Positions 1 through 11,822 of a DNA stretch of 64,000 nucleotides are shown here, piece after piece. The DNA lies in contig NC_092327.1 in assembly GCF_036785885.1 (NCBI RefSeq), positions 12,480,001-12,544,000 of the forward strand, in the 5' to 3' direction. How positions within the stretch are numbered: the first letter of the stretch is position 1; each line of letters opens with the position of its first letter. Position numbers and translations under genes: made by a program. This DNA is from Coffea arabica (Eukaryota > Streptophyta > Magnoliopsida > Gentianales > Rubiaceae). The notes beneath the pieces were generated by a model, which saw nothing but the letters and a program-made list of their open reading frames with translations, did not search any database and was not told where the DNA came from.

Positions 1-591
1 ATTCAATTTCATGTTTATTTTTATTTTTTATTTTTTATGATTACTTGTTAATTAAAGTGATGCCTTGACCCCCTTCTTCATTTTTTGGAGGGTAAATAAG
101 TAAGTTCACTCCATTAGAGCCCCAACTCAAGGGAGGTACACTCTAACCCTTATTCTTGACTCTATTTGACCCTGTGTGCCTTATGTGACTTTACGTGTTT
201 AAATGCTTGCCCCTTGAATGTTTTCATTTCATTTATTTATTTATTCGCTTCATTTGTTTTTTTTAGTTTTGTATATTTATTTTAATTCAGTTTTAATTAT
301 TTGGAAGGCACTTGAATGCCAAAGTTGTAATAGCTAGGTTATTATTTTATTTATTTATTCCTTCCCCTCTTAGATTGTAGTAGGCTTCCCCCGAATGTAA
401 TAGCTAGGGTTTTATTCGCTTTCTTTTCGCTTGTGTGATTTGCATGCTTATGTGCTATGTGTTACCGCTTTCTTAGGGTCTTGCATCTAGATATCATGCT
501 TATTTGTTATGTGTCTATGTGATATTATGTGTTTACATGCTTTTATTATATTTCACATGATTAGTTAGTTATGATTAATGTGTGACGTTAT

Positions 592-735
592 CACACTAGT
601 CCAACGCTAGTTGTGATCAATTTCTGAATACTACACTAGTCCAACGCTAGTTGTGGTTCCCTTGTCCGATTTCTCACTAGTCCAACGCTAGCGAGAAAAT
701 AGAAATAAGGGATAGTCCAACGCTAGACCCTTAGG
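592..735. repeat. cluster of four agtccaacgctag motifs with stem-loop potential
   Basis: The 13-base core agtccaacgctag occurs four times in about 130 bases. In the first three copies the flanks are inverted (ctag before and ctag after the loop tccaacg, extended by caca/tgtg or ctc/gag), so each can fold into a short hairpin with the same loop. The same cluster is in the other LTR at about 10724-10867. Function unknown. Confidence 0.7.
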
Positions 736-1409
736 AGCCTTTCGAACGTTAGATCATGATTGTGTGATAAAATCACTTCATCTCATGCATGTTTTTCTAC
801 TTTTAGGGTTTTTTTATCATTTTTGCATGGCATTCCCCTTATATGTATATTCCTTCCCCCTATGCGCTATACATAACATTAGATTTGCATTTCATTTGAG
901 AATTAGAATAGGGTAGTGCATTTGCTTGATTAGATTAGCGAATACCCCTTGAATATGGGATATGGACGAGTTTGACTTTCTAACCTTAGCACGCTCGTAT
1001 TCCCTCTATTAAAGGAAAAATTGAGTCACGAACATTAGTCCCCCGTACCCGACATGATGCACTCCTTTAAGACATGTATATTTGTATAATTATTTTAGAG
1101 TCTCATAGTTCTGCATTATTCGTGACTTCTTCGAAGAGTCCACATTGGGCATCACAATTAATGTGATTGGCATCAATTGAGCTTTGAAGAGAAATTTCGA
1201 CCCCCGATACCCTCTTAGGTCTAGGGTTTGCATTCATATAGTACATCCAAATGTGATAAATCTTTAGGTTAAAATAAGAAAATCTTTGAATAAATCGCGC
1301 AACTAGCCTTGGTTAGGTTGAAAGGGTGCCTTGGATTCTTATCCTTGCCTTCCCTTTCTTCAAATGTGACTTCCGAATCTTTTTCTCTGATTTTCGTAGA
1401 CTTGGAGTC

Positions 1410-1527
1410 GTTTAAAAAGGGTTTTCTACTTTTTCCTTTAAAATTCATTTTTAAGTGACTTGGTACACCTCAACTCGATACCAAGTGGCGACTCCATTTT
1501 CCATTAAAAAAAAAACCCTTTTTAAAC
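1410..1527. repeat. long inverted repeat in the LTR close to its end
   Basis: GTTTAAAAAGGGTTTT at 1410-1425 is the exact reverse complement of 1512-1527. Inside it, acttggta (about 1458) pairs with taccaagt (about 1479). The structure lies about 165 bases upstream of the primer site and is repeated in the 3' LTR at about 11542-11659. It may be an RNA structure of the R/U5 region; that role is inferred. Confidence 0.75.
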
Positions 1528-1692
1528 TATATTTTGGGTCAAATCGTCGCATTTTCAAGTCCCATTTAGACCGATGTTTTTCATTTTTTTCTAAACCAAA
1601 AATTCATTTTTCAATCAAAAATTGAATCAAAAGCCATTTTTCTAAACTCGTTATTTATCATTATTTATTTTTAAAAAATGGGGCGCGACAGC

Positions 1693-1711
1693 TGGCGACT
1701 CCACTGGGGAC
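1693..1711 (+). other. primer-binding site of giant-LTR element
   Basis: tggcgactccactggggac starts with TGG, the complement of a tRNA 3' CCA end, two bases after the LTR end. From memory, Ogre/Tat-lineage Ty3/gypsy elements, primed by an arginine tRNA, use a similar sequence. The tRNA match was not checked. Confidence 0.8.
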
Positions 1712-3099
1712 TTAGAGAGTCCGAGCAAATTTGATTTAATCAATCTTTTTCTTCTTTGAACCTTCTCATATATCGCATTTGGATGTTTAGGGTTGCATTC
1801 TTCTTTTCCTTTTGCCCTTTTTCTCTTTTTAGGGATTTTGCATCTATCACTCGCATAATCGCTCTTCGCACACTATGTATGTGATGAATGGATGGTTCAT
1901 TTATTTGTTTACTTTTTCTTGTTTCGCGATTGCATTTTGGGATGGGGGGTAGTTACCCTAAAACCTTCGACCGCATCTAATGGTACAATCACTCCCCTCA
2001 ATAAGAAAGCACCTCATACGTGCATACATAGTCTTATTTACCCTATTTTTTTCATTTTCGTGGGTGTTTCCCACATCTCCTTGTAGGATTAGGATCGATT
2101 GCCTTGGGTAGGCGGATGGTGTGCTCTGCGCCCATAGCGCTACCTAAGGGATCACTCGAGCCACCGATCAAAGGCCCTGGGAGTGATGACCCTTCGCCTT
2201 TAGGTCTGAAGGCTTGGGAGCCGAAGCCTTATCGAGTCTAGATGCATTAGTGAACCAAACCTCATGCATCCATAATAGAATTGCCTAGGGTAGAGTCAAT
2301 TTTATCCTGAATTAGGGACACTAGGCATGAGGGGAGGGATTCCAACCCTCTTTCCTTATTTTTGCTTTCTATATTTATTATTTGATTGCCACAACGTGTT
2401 ATGTGTTGAACTAACTTTCTTTGTTTCTTGTCTTTTGCATTCACAAACGTTGGAAAATAAGAGGTCTGGCATGATTTCCTTTTAGAACCTACCCTTGTAA
2501 ATAGGCTATTGCACGTTTAAAAATTTTGGGTGTATTTCATTCATAAATTAATAATATCATATCATTCTAGGCCCACCCTGGCGAATAAAGGGCCCCTTAG
2601 GTCATGTTTCATTTCAAATTGCATATTTTACTGCTTTAATAAACTGGCATCACGCATAAACCATAGAAAGGGAATGCCATTTAGGGGATCCCACGTTAGG
2701 AATAAACCGCCCTGTGTCTCGAATATTTAATCCAAGGAGACTTGCACGTTTATATTTTTGTACCATCCAAAGGGGTAGTGCACAAGGTAAGGTAGGATCC
2801 GATCCTTTCCATGACCCTGGGGCGATCTTTGGTACATTAGAATATGAGCATTTAACAATTATTTTTTGGCCATTTATCAAAAACTGGTAAAAATCCCTTG
2901 CGGAAAGGACATTAATTTGAAGAAATTTACAAATGGTCCTTCTTTGTTGAGACGATAAACATATTGAGGCCAAATCTTGATTTTAGAAGATTCATAGACT
3001 AATGCATCGTAATGATTTTCTTGAAACTACCAACGGGTAGACAATTCGATCAATTTTTCAATAAACCATAATTTCCATTCAATTCATTTGATCAAATTA

Positions 3100-3400
3100 T
3101 CCATCAAATTCATTCGATTTATTTGGTCAGTTCATTCATTTTAGGACAACATAGTCAATTTTGAATAAATCATCCATTTCATTCTTTTGACCAGTTTACC
3201 ATTTTTAGGGCAATCCGGTCAATTTTGAATAAATTATCAATTTCATCTAATTCATTTGACTAGTTTACCCTTTTTAGGGTAATTCGGTCGATTTTAAATA
3301 AATTGTCAATTTCATTTAACCCATTTGACCAATTAGGGTTTCAATGTCGAATTTCAAATTGGGAAACCTAGTCGATTTTGAGAAAACCATCCATTGCATC
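3100..3400. repeat. tandem array A, period about 69 bp
   Basis: About four diverged copies. The block gtcaattttgaataaat recurs at about 3149 and 3218 and, altered, at 3287 and 3371, each followed by a caatttcat-type block. Confidence 0.7.
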
Positions 3401-6400
3401 CAACCATTTGGTCTGTTGGTGTTTTGACCCATGCTTCACTGAGAAAATTTGTCAACGAATTTCAATCTCTCTGATAGGAAGTTCGTCAAGGTCAAACCGG
3501 TCCATTTTTGCAAATTCTTGTATCGATCAAAGTGATCAATCCATTCGGACGTTGTCCTCATTTTGACAAATGTCTCTCGTCACTCCAATTGATCAAATTT
3601 TTCAAATTATTTTTCACTCAATAAATTGATTGGATCCATCAGGTATTGTATAGTGCCTGCCCTGGAGGATTACATTTTTCATGCTAGGCCTACCCTTGGC
3701 ATAAAAAGGGCTCCCCCATAGGACATGCATACCGATTTTATAATTTTACTTACTAACTCTGGGTATTTTGTTCTTTTATTTTTCCCCCTCCCCTGCATTT
3801 ATAAAAGGGATTTCAATGAAGTAAAAATATTCTTTCTATATTTGATAACGATTTTGTCTAATGAATCCTGAAAATTACAAATATTACTTGATTTTTGGGC
3901 AGGCCCTACAATGTAAATTTGGAAATTCATCTGAAAGCGCTCGTGTAAAACATTTAAGAGGTTTCATTGCTCAAAGGAAAAAGGGGGCTATTAAGAGAGA
4001 AAAGTGTGTATACATGTGCAAAGGAGTTCTTTAGAATTTTTCTCATATGTATTGCTTTTAAAATTTTTCAAACATTGGCAATAATGAAGCTTTTATTCAG
4101 ACAATTATTTGTTTTGTATATACTCATGTACATTTCATTCTTTATTGAGCTCATTAAGAGATTTCATGATGAATTTTAAGAAATAAGTTCAAATTGAGAT
4201 TTTTCAACCTCTTGCCTGAAAATTCACACTAGATTGGTGATCTGAGCTATCCAATAAGAGTGTTCGAGATTAAAAGAGGTCACTCAAACTGATTGGTCTG
4301 TCTCAAAAAATCCAATGCAATACCTTTTTCCCCTTCACTGTACAATCCTTATTTTGCCCACTTCTATGGACCCCCAAAAATCAGTCACATTGATTAACAA
4401 ATTGCAAAATTAGGACAATCTTTGCTTGGAAAAATGCCCACTGATTTAACCAGATTCAATTCACATCTAAGTGAAAGCAAAAATGTACATCACTTCTTCT
4501 TTGTTTTGAAAATTTGGAATGATATTTTAGGCTTTCGTTTCTCTATCTATACAGACTTTATCATTTGCTCTCCCATTTGAATCTTAAAAGAATAATTTCG
4601 TTTCAAATAAGGGCCTTAATGATCACTACCCTACATTGGGAAAATTTTCAAAAGGGAATGGGTTCTCAATGAGCTATTCTTTACTTTGGTTGTCATGAGG
4701 CGTAAAGAATGATGCTTTGGTCATCGTTTCTACAAACCTAAACACTAATTACCCATTGCATCCTCATTTGAGCCAAAATAGGTGGTTCTTTTCGAATGCA
4801 CTTATGATCGCACCCCACATTGGGGAATTTTGCAAAGAAAAAAAAAAGAAGAGGAAACCGCAAATTGGGGAAATTTGATTCTACCTGGGTTTCAATTTTG
4901 AAAAGAAAAGAGAAAAAGGACGAGTTTTGTCCGACGGATCACTTATGTTTCATAGATATGGATGAACAAGAGTCTTCCTCAGTCAATTAATTCAGATACA
5001 TGCAAGAAGTTTCGCATTAATAAAAGTTTCCTTTCAGGGTCAATGTGAGGAATGGAGCGAAAGTCAGGCCGTCTTCCTTTCCAATCAAGCATTCTATCCC
5101 TAGTTATCCCTTTTGAACCTTCAGAATAAACTATTTCGTTTGGCAACCCCTGAGAATCGCAAACCCCACATTGGGGTAAATTGAGTTTTGGAAAAGAAGG
5201 AAAAAAAAACCCCAAACTGGGGCAAATTTAATTTTTGAAGGAAGGCCGAAAGAAAAGAAAATGAAAGAAAAGAAAACCTCGGTGAATGAAACGACCGAAT
5301 GCCAGAAAAGAGAAGAAAGAAAAGAAATGAAATGAAAGAAAAAAGAAGGAAAAAGCCTCAATGGAGAATGAACTGGGGCAAGTTTTGATTTAACCCTAAA
5401 ATAGGGTTGGCACAACAATGCAATCTCAGATTACTTAAACCACTTTTGAAATCTGCCTTCAAGCCTTAACTTTTCTAAACACCCCACCAGACCCCATTAC
5501 AAAAACCGAAAGTCCTGACTTCTGTTCTTTGCAATGGCCCTGTCAAGAAAATTTCTGATGCCAGAAAATTTTAGCTTGTATTTCTGAATTGCTTGGGTAT
5601 GGGGTTGACACTACTCACCATGTGAAAACCCAACAGGTCGAGGAAAAGGAAAAAGAAGCCAAAAGCAAAGCAAAAAAAAAAAAGCGAAAAAAAATTTGAC
5701 GCTGAAGTCCCTGGTGAATGATGAGAAAAATGCAAACAAAGTCCGAGATCTTTGAGTACGAAATGAGAGCAATTTTGAGAAAAATGCGATCTTCGGTGCA
5801 ATACTCTCGAAATTTTTTTTTTAACTATCATTTTCCAGCCACATTACAAGCTCATAAAGTCCATCGCTGACTTATCCCTCATGACAACTCAAAGCAAGGG
5901 TTACGCTCCTAAGAAATCTACCTGTCACTCATGATCGTAAGGTTATAACCTGTTTCCGCATGTTTTGGTGTCGTTTCTACCCCTCTGTTGCAAGCTTACA
6001 AAGCTTATGTGTTGACTAAGTTTTCTTAAGAAATAAGGGTGACAAACTATTTGCTTTCACTAAGATGTGATGTTGAATAGATTACATACAATTTTGGGCA
6101 CAAGAACAAGACAAAATCTTGACTTCTCATTTTCCTTAACCACCTCAAAATCAGAAATAAGATCACTTGATTGGTCCTGAAAGACGAGTTAACAAGAAGT
6201 GGTGACCCATTACTCTAAGCATCGATGCTAAGATGAGGAAGAAATCTTCTGTAATTTGGTATTATTTCGAGAAATTCATCATGAAATCTTCTGTTAAGAA
6301 ACATAGTTTCTTACTTTGTTTAAATAAATGGATAGTCATCCAAATAAATTTTTGCAATTAAATGGGTCCACACTAGGGCAAATTTTCATTTGAGAGATTT

Positions 6401-6689
6401 TGCAAAATAAGCCCACACTGGGGCAAAATTTTTAATACATCTGGAAATTTCGTCCAAGAGTCAAATAATATATTTTCGAATCAATCACGCTGCTCTTTTC
6501 ATGAGTAGTAAGTGCATCAATTTAAGTGCATGTTGTACTTTGGTAAACCCCCCTGTGCAGGTATTCATGGCTTAAAACGATGAAGAAACATCAATTGAGG
6601 TGGAAGGCCGATGCCGGAAAAGAAAAGGAAGAAGAAAAAAAGAAGGGCCCATGCTGGGGATTGGATCTTATCCCACTGACATTAACAAA

Positions 6690-6872
6690 AATCCCGTTGG
6701 GCCTGGACTTTGCTTCACCAACATCCCGTTGGGTCTGGATTTTGTGCCGCCAACATCACAAAGATCACGTTGGGCCTGAATTTTGTGCCGCCAACATCCC
6801 GTTGAGCCTGGATTTCGTGCCACCAACATCACAAACGTCACGTTGAGCTTGGATTTTGTACCACCAACTAAG
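6690..6872. repeat. tandem array B, periods of about 33 and 41 bp
   Basis: Five copies of a unit with consensus near ccgttgggcctggattttgtgccgcc, starting at about 6693, 6726, 6767, 6799 and 6840. The copies differ by substitutions and by short spacers. Confidence 0.75.
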
Positions 6873-6977
6873 GCAGGCTAGGGTTTAATCCCACTAACCA
6901 ATGCATCACATTGGGGCAAATCTTTGGATAATTTTTCAAGCAAGTCTTATACAATTTCTTCATACATACCAGCATTT

Positions 6978-7312
6978 CTTTACCGCCACTAGCCGTTGAG
7001 TCAGTCACACTAGTGAGCATTTCATTTTGCACCGCCACTAGCCGTCGGGTCAGTCCCACTAGTGAGCATTTCTTTTACACTGCCACTAGCCGTTGGGTCA
7101 GTCTCACTAGTGAGCATTTCTTTTGCACCGCTACTAGCCGTTGGGTCAGTCCCACTAGTGAGCATTTCATTTGCACCGCCACTAGCCGTTGGGTCAGTTC
7201 CACTAATGAGCATTTCTTTTGCACCGCCACTAGCCGTTGGGTCAGTCTCACTAGTGAGCATTTAATTTACACTGTCACTAAACGTGGGTCAGTCCCACTA
7301 GTGTGCGTTCCA
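6978..7312. repeat. tandem array C, period about 49 bp
   Basis: Seven copies of a unit containing ccgccactagccgttgggt, then cagtcccactagtgagcat. Several frames stay open through it on both strands, giving repetitive short peptides; these follow from the repeat and are not genes. Confidence 0.85.
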
Positions 7313-7317
7313 TGATT

Positions 7318-7905
7318 AAATTTTTGTTCGGATCAGTCCCATGATTTTAAATTTTTGTTCGGGTCAGTCCCACATTTTAAATTTTATTCGGGTCAGTCCC
7401 ATGATTTAAATTTTTATTCGGGTCAGTCTCATGATTTTAAATTTTGTTTGGATCAGTCCCATGATTTCAAATTTGTTCGGGTCAGTCCCATGATTTCAAA
7501 TTTTTGTTCGGATCAATCCCATGATTTAAATTTTATTCGGGTCAGTCCCATGATTTAATTTGTGTTCGGGTCAGTCCCATGATTTAAATTTTGTTCGGGT
7601 CAGTCCCATGATTTAAATTTTGTTCGGGTCAATCCCATGATTTAAATTTTATTCGGGTCAGTCCTATGATTTAAATTTCGTTCGGGTCAGTCCCATGATT
7701 TAAATTTCGTTCGGGTCAGTCCCATGATTTAAATTTCGTTCGGGTCAGTCCCATGATTTTAAATTTTGTTCGGGTCAGTCCCGTTTTAAATTTTCTGTTC
7801 GGGTCAGTCCCGTTTAAATTTCTGTTTGGGTCAGTCCCGTTTTAAATTTCTTGTTCGGGTCAGTCCCGTTTTAAATTTCTCATCTGGGTCAGTCCCATTT
7901 TTGAA
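7318..7905. repeat. tandem array D, period about 30 bp
   Basis: About 20 copies of a unit near ttcgggtcagtcccatgatt followed by taaattt. The core ggtcagtccca is shared with array C, so D probably grew from part of the C unit. It lies directly upstream of the polypurine tract, the usual place of variable tandem repeats in Tat/Ogre-type elements. Confidence 0.88.
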
Positions 7906-8029
7906 AGTTTTGTTAAAGAGGTCAGTCCTCATTTCAAAAACGGCAGTCGTTCGAATAAGTGGCAGCCGAATGACACAGGTAAGTATTTGGTGTCTACGTC
8001 TTTATCTCAAATTTCTTCGAAACTCAGAC

Positions 8030-8043
8030 AAAGAGGGGCAAAC
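8030..8043 (+). other. polypurine tract of giant-LTR element
   Basis: aaagaggggcaaac lies directly before the 3' LTR start (tgtagacacc). Its position and purine content fit the plus-strand primer. Confidence 0.8.
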
Positions 8044-11000
8044 TGTAGACACCAAATTTTTGATTTTTTAACTTTATTTGTTTAATTAATTTAATAGCTT
8101 TATTTGTTTCAATTCTAGGGTTTTTATTTTATTTTATTTTGTTCTAGTTTATTTTATTTTCTTATTTTTATTTTATTGTATTTTTTGTCTTCATACTAAA
8201 TTTTCAGAAAAACCAAAGGAAAAAAAGAAGAAAAAGTAAAAAATGACAAGTGGAGGGGGTATGCATGGGGACAAGTGTCCCTTTGGATATTAGACAACAA
8301 GGCACCTAAAGGGTTAAATGGTAGACACTTGGAGGCCCAAGATTTAAAAGGAAAAAAAAGAAATGACAAGAAAGGAAATGAATAGCCGACAGAGGGGAGG
8401 TCGGAGAGCTTGGGAAAAAAAAGGGGGGGAACAATGAGAGAGGAGAGCTTCGTCTGAGGCTAGAAAAAACAGAAGAAAAGAAAGAAATAGAGGCGAACGG
8501 ACGAGGACAAGGAAAGGGGATGGATTGAAGAGAAAAAGGATTGGCGGCTAGGTTGAGAAGAAAGGAGCGAGTTTCGTCTGGGGAGCAAAGGAAAGAAAAA
8601 AAATAAGAAAAGCAGAGGAAGAAGAAGAACTGAGGACTGAGGGCTGGAAAGGAAAACAGAGTAAGGGAAAACGGAGAGGAAGGAAAAGCAAAAACAAAAA
8701 GGGGAGGCTTCGACGAGGGGAAGAAAAACAGGAGCAAGAAAACAGAAAATTGGGGAGTTTTCGGATGAATCAAACGAGAGAGAGGGAGTCAAAAAGTAAA
8801 CAAAAAAGAAGGAAAATCAGAGGGGAAGAAGCCAGAAAAGATTGCAAAAGTGGTGCGGACGAGCTGAATCTTGCCAGCTCCAGAATTTTCCGAAGCCGCC
8901 GCCGCTCGCGGGAAGCCGCCATCACCTCCCCTGAATCCACCATCGCCTGCGAATCACTGTAAGTTGCCTTGTTCCTTTGCATTTCATTACTCTTTCAAAA
9001 AACATGTCTACCGCGGGCTGCTATGGCAAAATTTTCATGTCAATCGTTTAAGATTTTTAGAACATTCATGTTTTGTGGGTTGAGTGAACTGGAATATTCG
9101 TTCCTGGTAAATTTTGAGTTGGTTGTAGATTCAATTAGACAAAAATTGCAGATTTTTCTCCATGCCCATGTGGTGTTTGATAAAATGCCCGAATGGAAAT
9201 TTTGAACCAAAAGAGGAGGTTTTATCTTTTTTTTCCTATGCGTTCAAAAGGAAATCTGGCTAGCTTTGAATCCGCACGTTCGTTAGTTGGGAAAGGGAAA
9301 AGAAGTGAATAAATTTTGGGTTCAATTTTCTCTTTTTTGCTGTCTTTTGTATTGGATGATGGTGGTGCGTTTTTGCCGTGTAATTTTGCCGGATTGGTGA
9401 AGCATCAAAAGTTGCAGAAACTTTTCCTTCTCATTTGCATCGAAGAAGGAAGCTTCTGCGAAGCATGAAGCATAAATTTCTGAAAAATTGCAATTTAATC
9501 CCTCAATTTCTGTCTAATTCCATTGTGGCTCAAAATCTGGAAAAATCGAACTAAGTTCGCCCTTTTAAGCTTAATCCTTTGTTTGCATATTTTATGTGAT
9601 TTTGGGATAGATTAATGGTGGGATTTGATGCATAATCAGAGGTTAGCAAGTTTTAGTTGGGTTCTTATCTTGTTGGGTTTCCCAAAATAAAATTAGGTCT
9701 ATTGTTTGGGCTTGACAAGCGGATTAATGACTTATTTTTTTCTGGGTTGTTGGCATGGGCTAAGGGATAAAGCCCATATATTTTTTAGTTGGATTTTTGC
9801 CGGGACTTAAGATAGGCTAGCCCGTTTGTTTTGCTTGGGCTTCGGTTGGGCTAGGAGAGTTGTTGGCCCAAACAAATAAGAAGGGGACTCAATGGCCTAT
9901 TAAGTCAAGAGGCCTGATGACGCGATTTCATTTCAGTCCCCTAACTTTCGGGTATTTTCACTGTGGCCCTAAAAGCTTTCAATTTCTTTCGATTAGGTCC
10001 TTAATTCAATTGCAAATAGGTCCCTAAACCCTATTTTTCTTTAATTTTGACCCCAAAACTTTGTTAATGTTTGCAATCTAATCCTTTCTTCTTTTGACTT
10101 CTTAAATGTGGGTTGCTTACATGATTTAATTGATTCAATTTCATGTTTATTTTTATTTTTTATTTTTTATGATTACTTGTTAATTAAAGTGATGCCTTGA
10201 CCCCCTTCTTCGTTTTTTGGAGGGTAAATAAGTAAGTTCACTCCATTAGAGCCCCAACTCAAGGGAGGTACACTCTAACCCTTATTCTTGACTCTATTTG
10301 ACCCTGTGTGCCTTATGTGACTTTACGTGTTTAAATGCTTGTCCCTTGAATGTTTTCATTTCATTTATTTATTTATTCGCTTCATTTGTTTTTTTTAGTT
10401 TTGTATATTTATTTTAATTCAGTTTTAATTATTTGGAAGGCACTTGAATGCCAAAGTTGTAATAGCTAGGTTATTATTTTATTTATTTATTCCTTCCCCT
10501 CTTAGATTGTAGTAGGCTTCCCCCGAATGTAATAGCTAGGGTATTATTCGCTTTCTTTTCGCTTGTGTGATTTGCATGCTTATGTGCTATGTGTTACCGC
10601 TTTCTTAGGGTCTTGCATCTAGATATCATGCTTATTTGTTATGTGTCTATGTGATATTATGTGTTTACATGCTTTTATTATATTTCACATGATTAGTTAG
10701 TTATGATTAATGTGTGACGTTATCACACTAGTCCAACGCTAGTTGTGATCAATTTCTCAATACTACACTAGTCCAACGCTAGTTGTGGTTCCCTTGTCCG
10801 ATTTCTCACTAGTCCAACGCTAGCGAGAAAATAGAAATAAGGGATAGTCCAACGCTAGACCCTTAGGAGCCTTTCGAACGTTAGATCATGATTGTGTGAT
10901 AAAATCACTTCATCTCATGCATGTTTTTCTACTTTTAGGGTTTTTTTATCATTTTTGCATGGCATTCCCCTTATATGTATATTCCTTCCCCCTATGCGCT

Positions 11001-11822
11001 ATACATAACATTAGATTTGCATTTCATTTGAGAATTAGAATAGGGTAGTGCATTTGCTTGATTAGATTAGCGAATACCCCTTGAATATGGGATATGGACG
11101 AGTTTGACTTTCTAACCTTAGCACGCTCGTATTCCCTCTATTAAAGGAAAAATTGAGTCACGAACATTAGTCCCCCGTACCCGACATGATGCACTCCTTT
11201 AAGACATGTATATTTGTATAATTATTTTAGAGTCTCATAGTTCTGCATTATTCGTGACTTCTTCGAAGAGTCCACATTGGGCATCACAATTAATGTGATT
11301 GGCATCAATTGAGCTTTGAAGAGAAATTTCGACCCCCGATACCCTCTTAGGTCTAGGGTTTGCATTCATATAGTACATCCAAATGTGATAAATCTTTAGG
11401 TTAAAATAAGAAAATCTTTGACTAAATCGCGCAACTAGCCTTGGCTAGGTTGAAAGGGTGCCTTGGATTCTTATCCTTGCCTTCCCTTTCTTCAAATGTG
11501 ACTTCCAAATCTTTTTCTCTGATTTTCGTAGACTTGGAGTCGTTTAAAAAGGGTTTTCTACTTTTTCCTTTAAAATTCATTTTTAGGTGACTTGGTACAC
11601 CTCAACTCGATACCAAGTGGCGACTCCATTTTCCATTAAAAAAAAAACCCTTTTTAAACTATATTTTGGGTCAAATCGTCGCATTTTCAAGTCCCATTTA
11701 GACCCATGTTTTTCATTTTCTTCTAAACCAAAAATTCATTTTTCAATCAAAAATTGAATCAAAAGCCATTTTTCTAAACTCGTTATTTATCATTATTTAT
11801 TTTTAAAAAATGGGGCGCGACA
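8044..11822 (+). mobile_element. complete 3' LTR (3.78 kb) of giant-LTR retroelement
   Basis: It begins tgtagacacc and ends gcgcgaca, so it has TG...CA ends and is 3779 bp. The last 1690 bp match the window start. The U3 side (8200-8830) is purine-rich and gives long spurious frames on the minus strand. Around 8880-8960 is a GC-rich stretch followed by a gtaagt that looks like a splice donor; its use is unknown. The flanking 5 bp after the LTR are catcc (11823-11827), the expected target duplication, but the partner is outside the window. Confidence 0.93.

Larger units (their letters stand above)
1..1690 (+). mobile_element. 5' LTR (3' part only) of giant-LTR retroelement
   Basis: This stretch repeats at 10133-11822 with a constant offset of 10132 bases and about ten substitutions by eye, so it is the last 1.69 kb of a 5' LTR whose start lies outside the window. 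It ends in gcgcgaca, followed after two bases by a primer-binding site. The near identity (about 0.6% difference) shows a recent insertion. It contains no gene. It carries a cluster of short stem-loops (about 592-735) and a long nested stem-loop near its end (1410-1527). The + orientation is set by the primer site at this end and the polypurine tract at 8030. Confidence 0.93.
1712..8029 (+). mobile_element. gene-free interior of giant-LTR retroelement (LARD-like)
   Basis: Between the primer site and polypurine tract there are 6.3 kb with no reading frame resembling gag, protease, reverse transcriptase or integrase; all open frames are short and of low complexity. The interior holds a GC-richer leader (about 2085-2270), a pair of diverged repeats near 2565 and 3685 (both containing a ctaggcc-accct-ggc block followed by an aaaagggc-type block), four tandem arrays and a recurring motif resembling cacattggggcaaat. 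It must be mobilised by proteins from elsewhere, as in large retrotransposon derivatives. A Tat/Ogre relative is the most likely helper, judged from primer site and LTR ends only. Confidence 0.8.

Noticed and set aside
7013..7315. Repetitive protein encoded by array C
   Set aside because: The 49 bp period is not a multiple of three and several frames on both strands are open equally; this follows from the repeat itself.
6981..7905. CRISPR-like array
   Set aside because: Repeats are contiguous without unique spacers, in a plant retroelement; a simple tandem array.
8306..8792. Long minus-strand frames of 110 and 155 codons
   Set aside because: They translate a purine-rich part of the LTR into Phe/Ser/Pro/Leu-rich peptides without domain character; composition explains the lack of stops.
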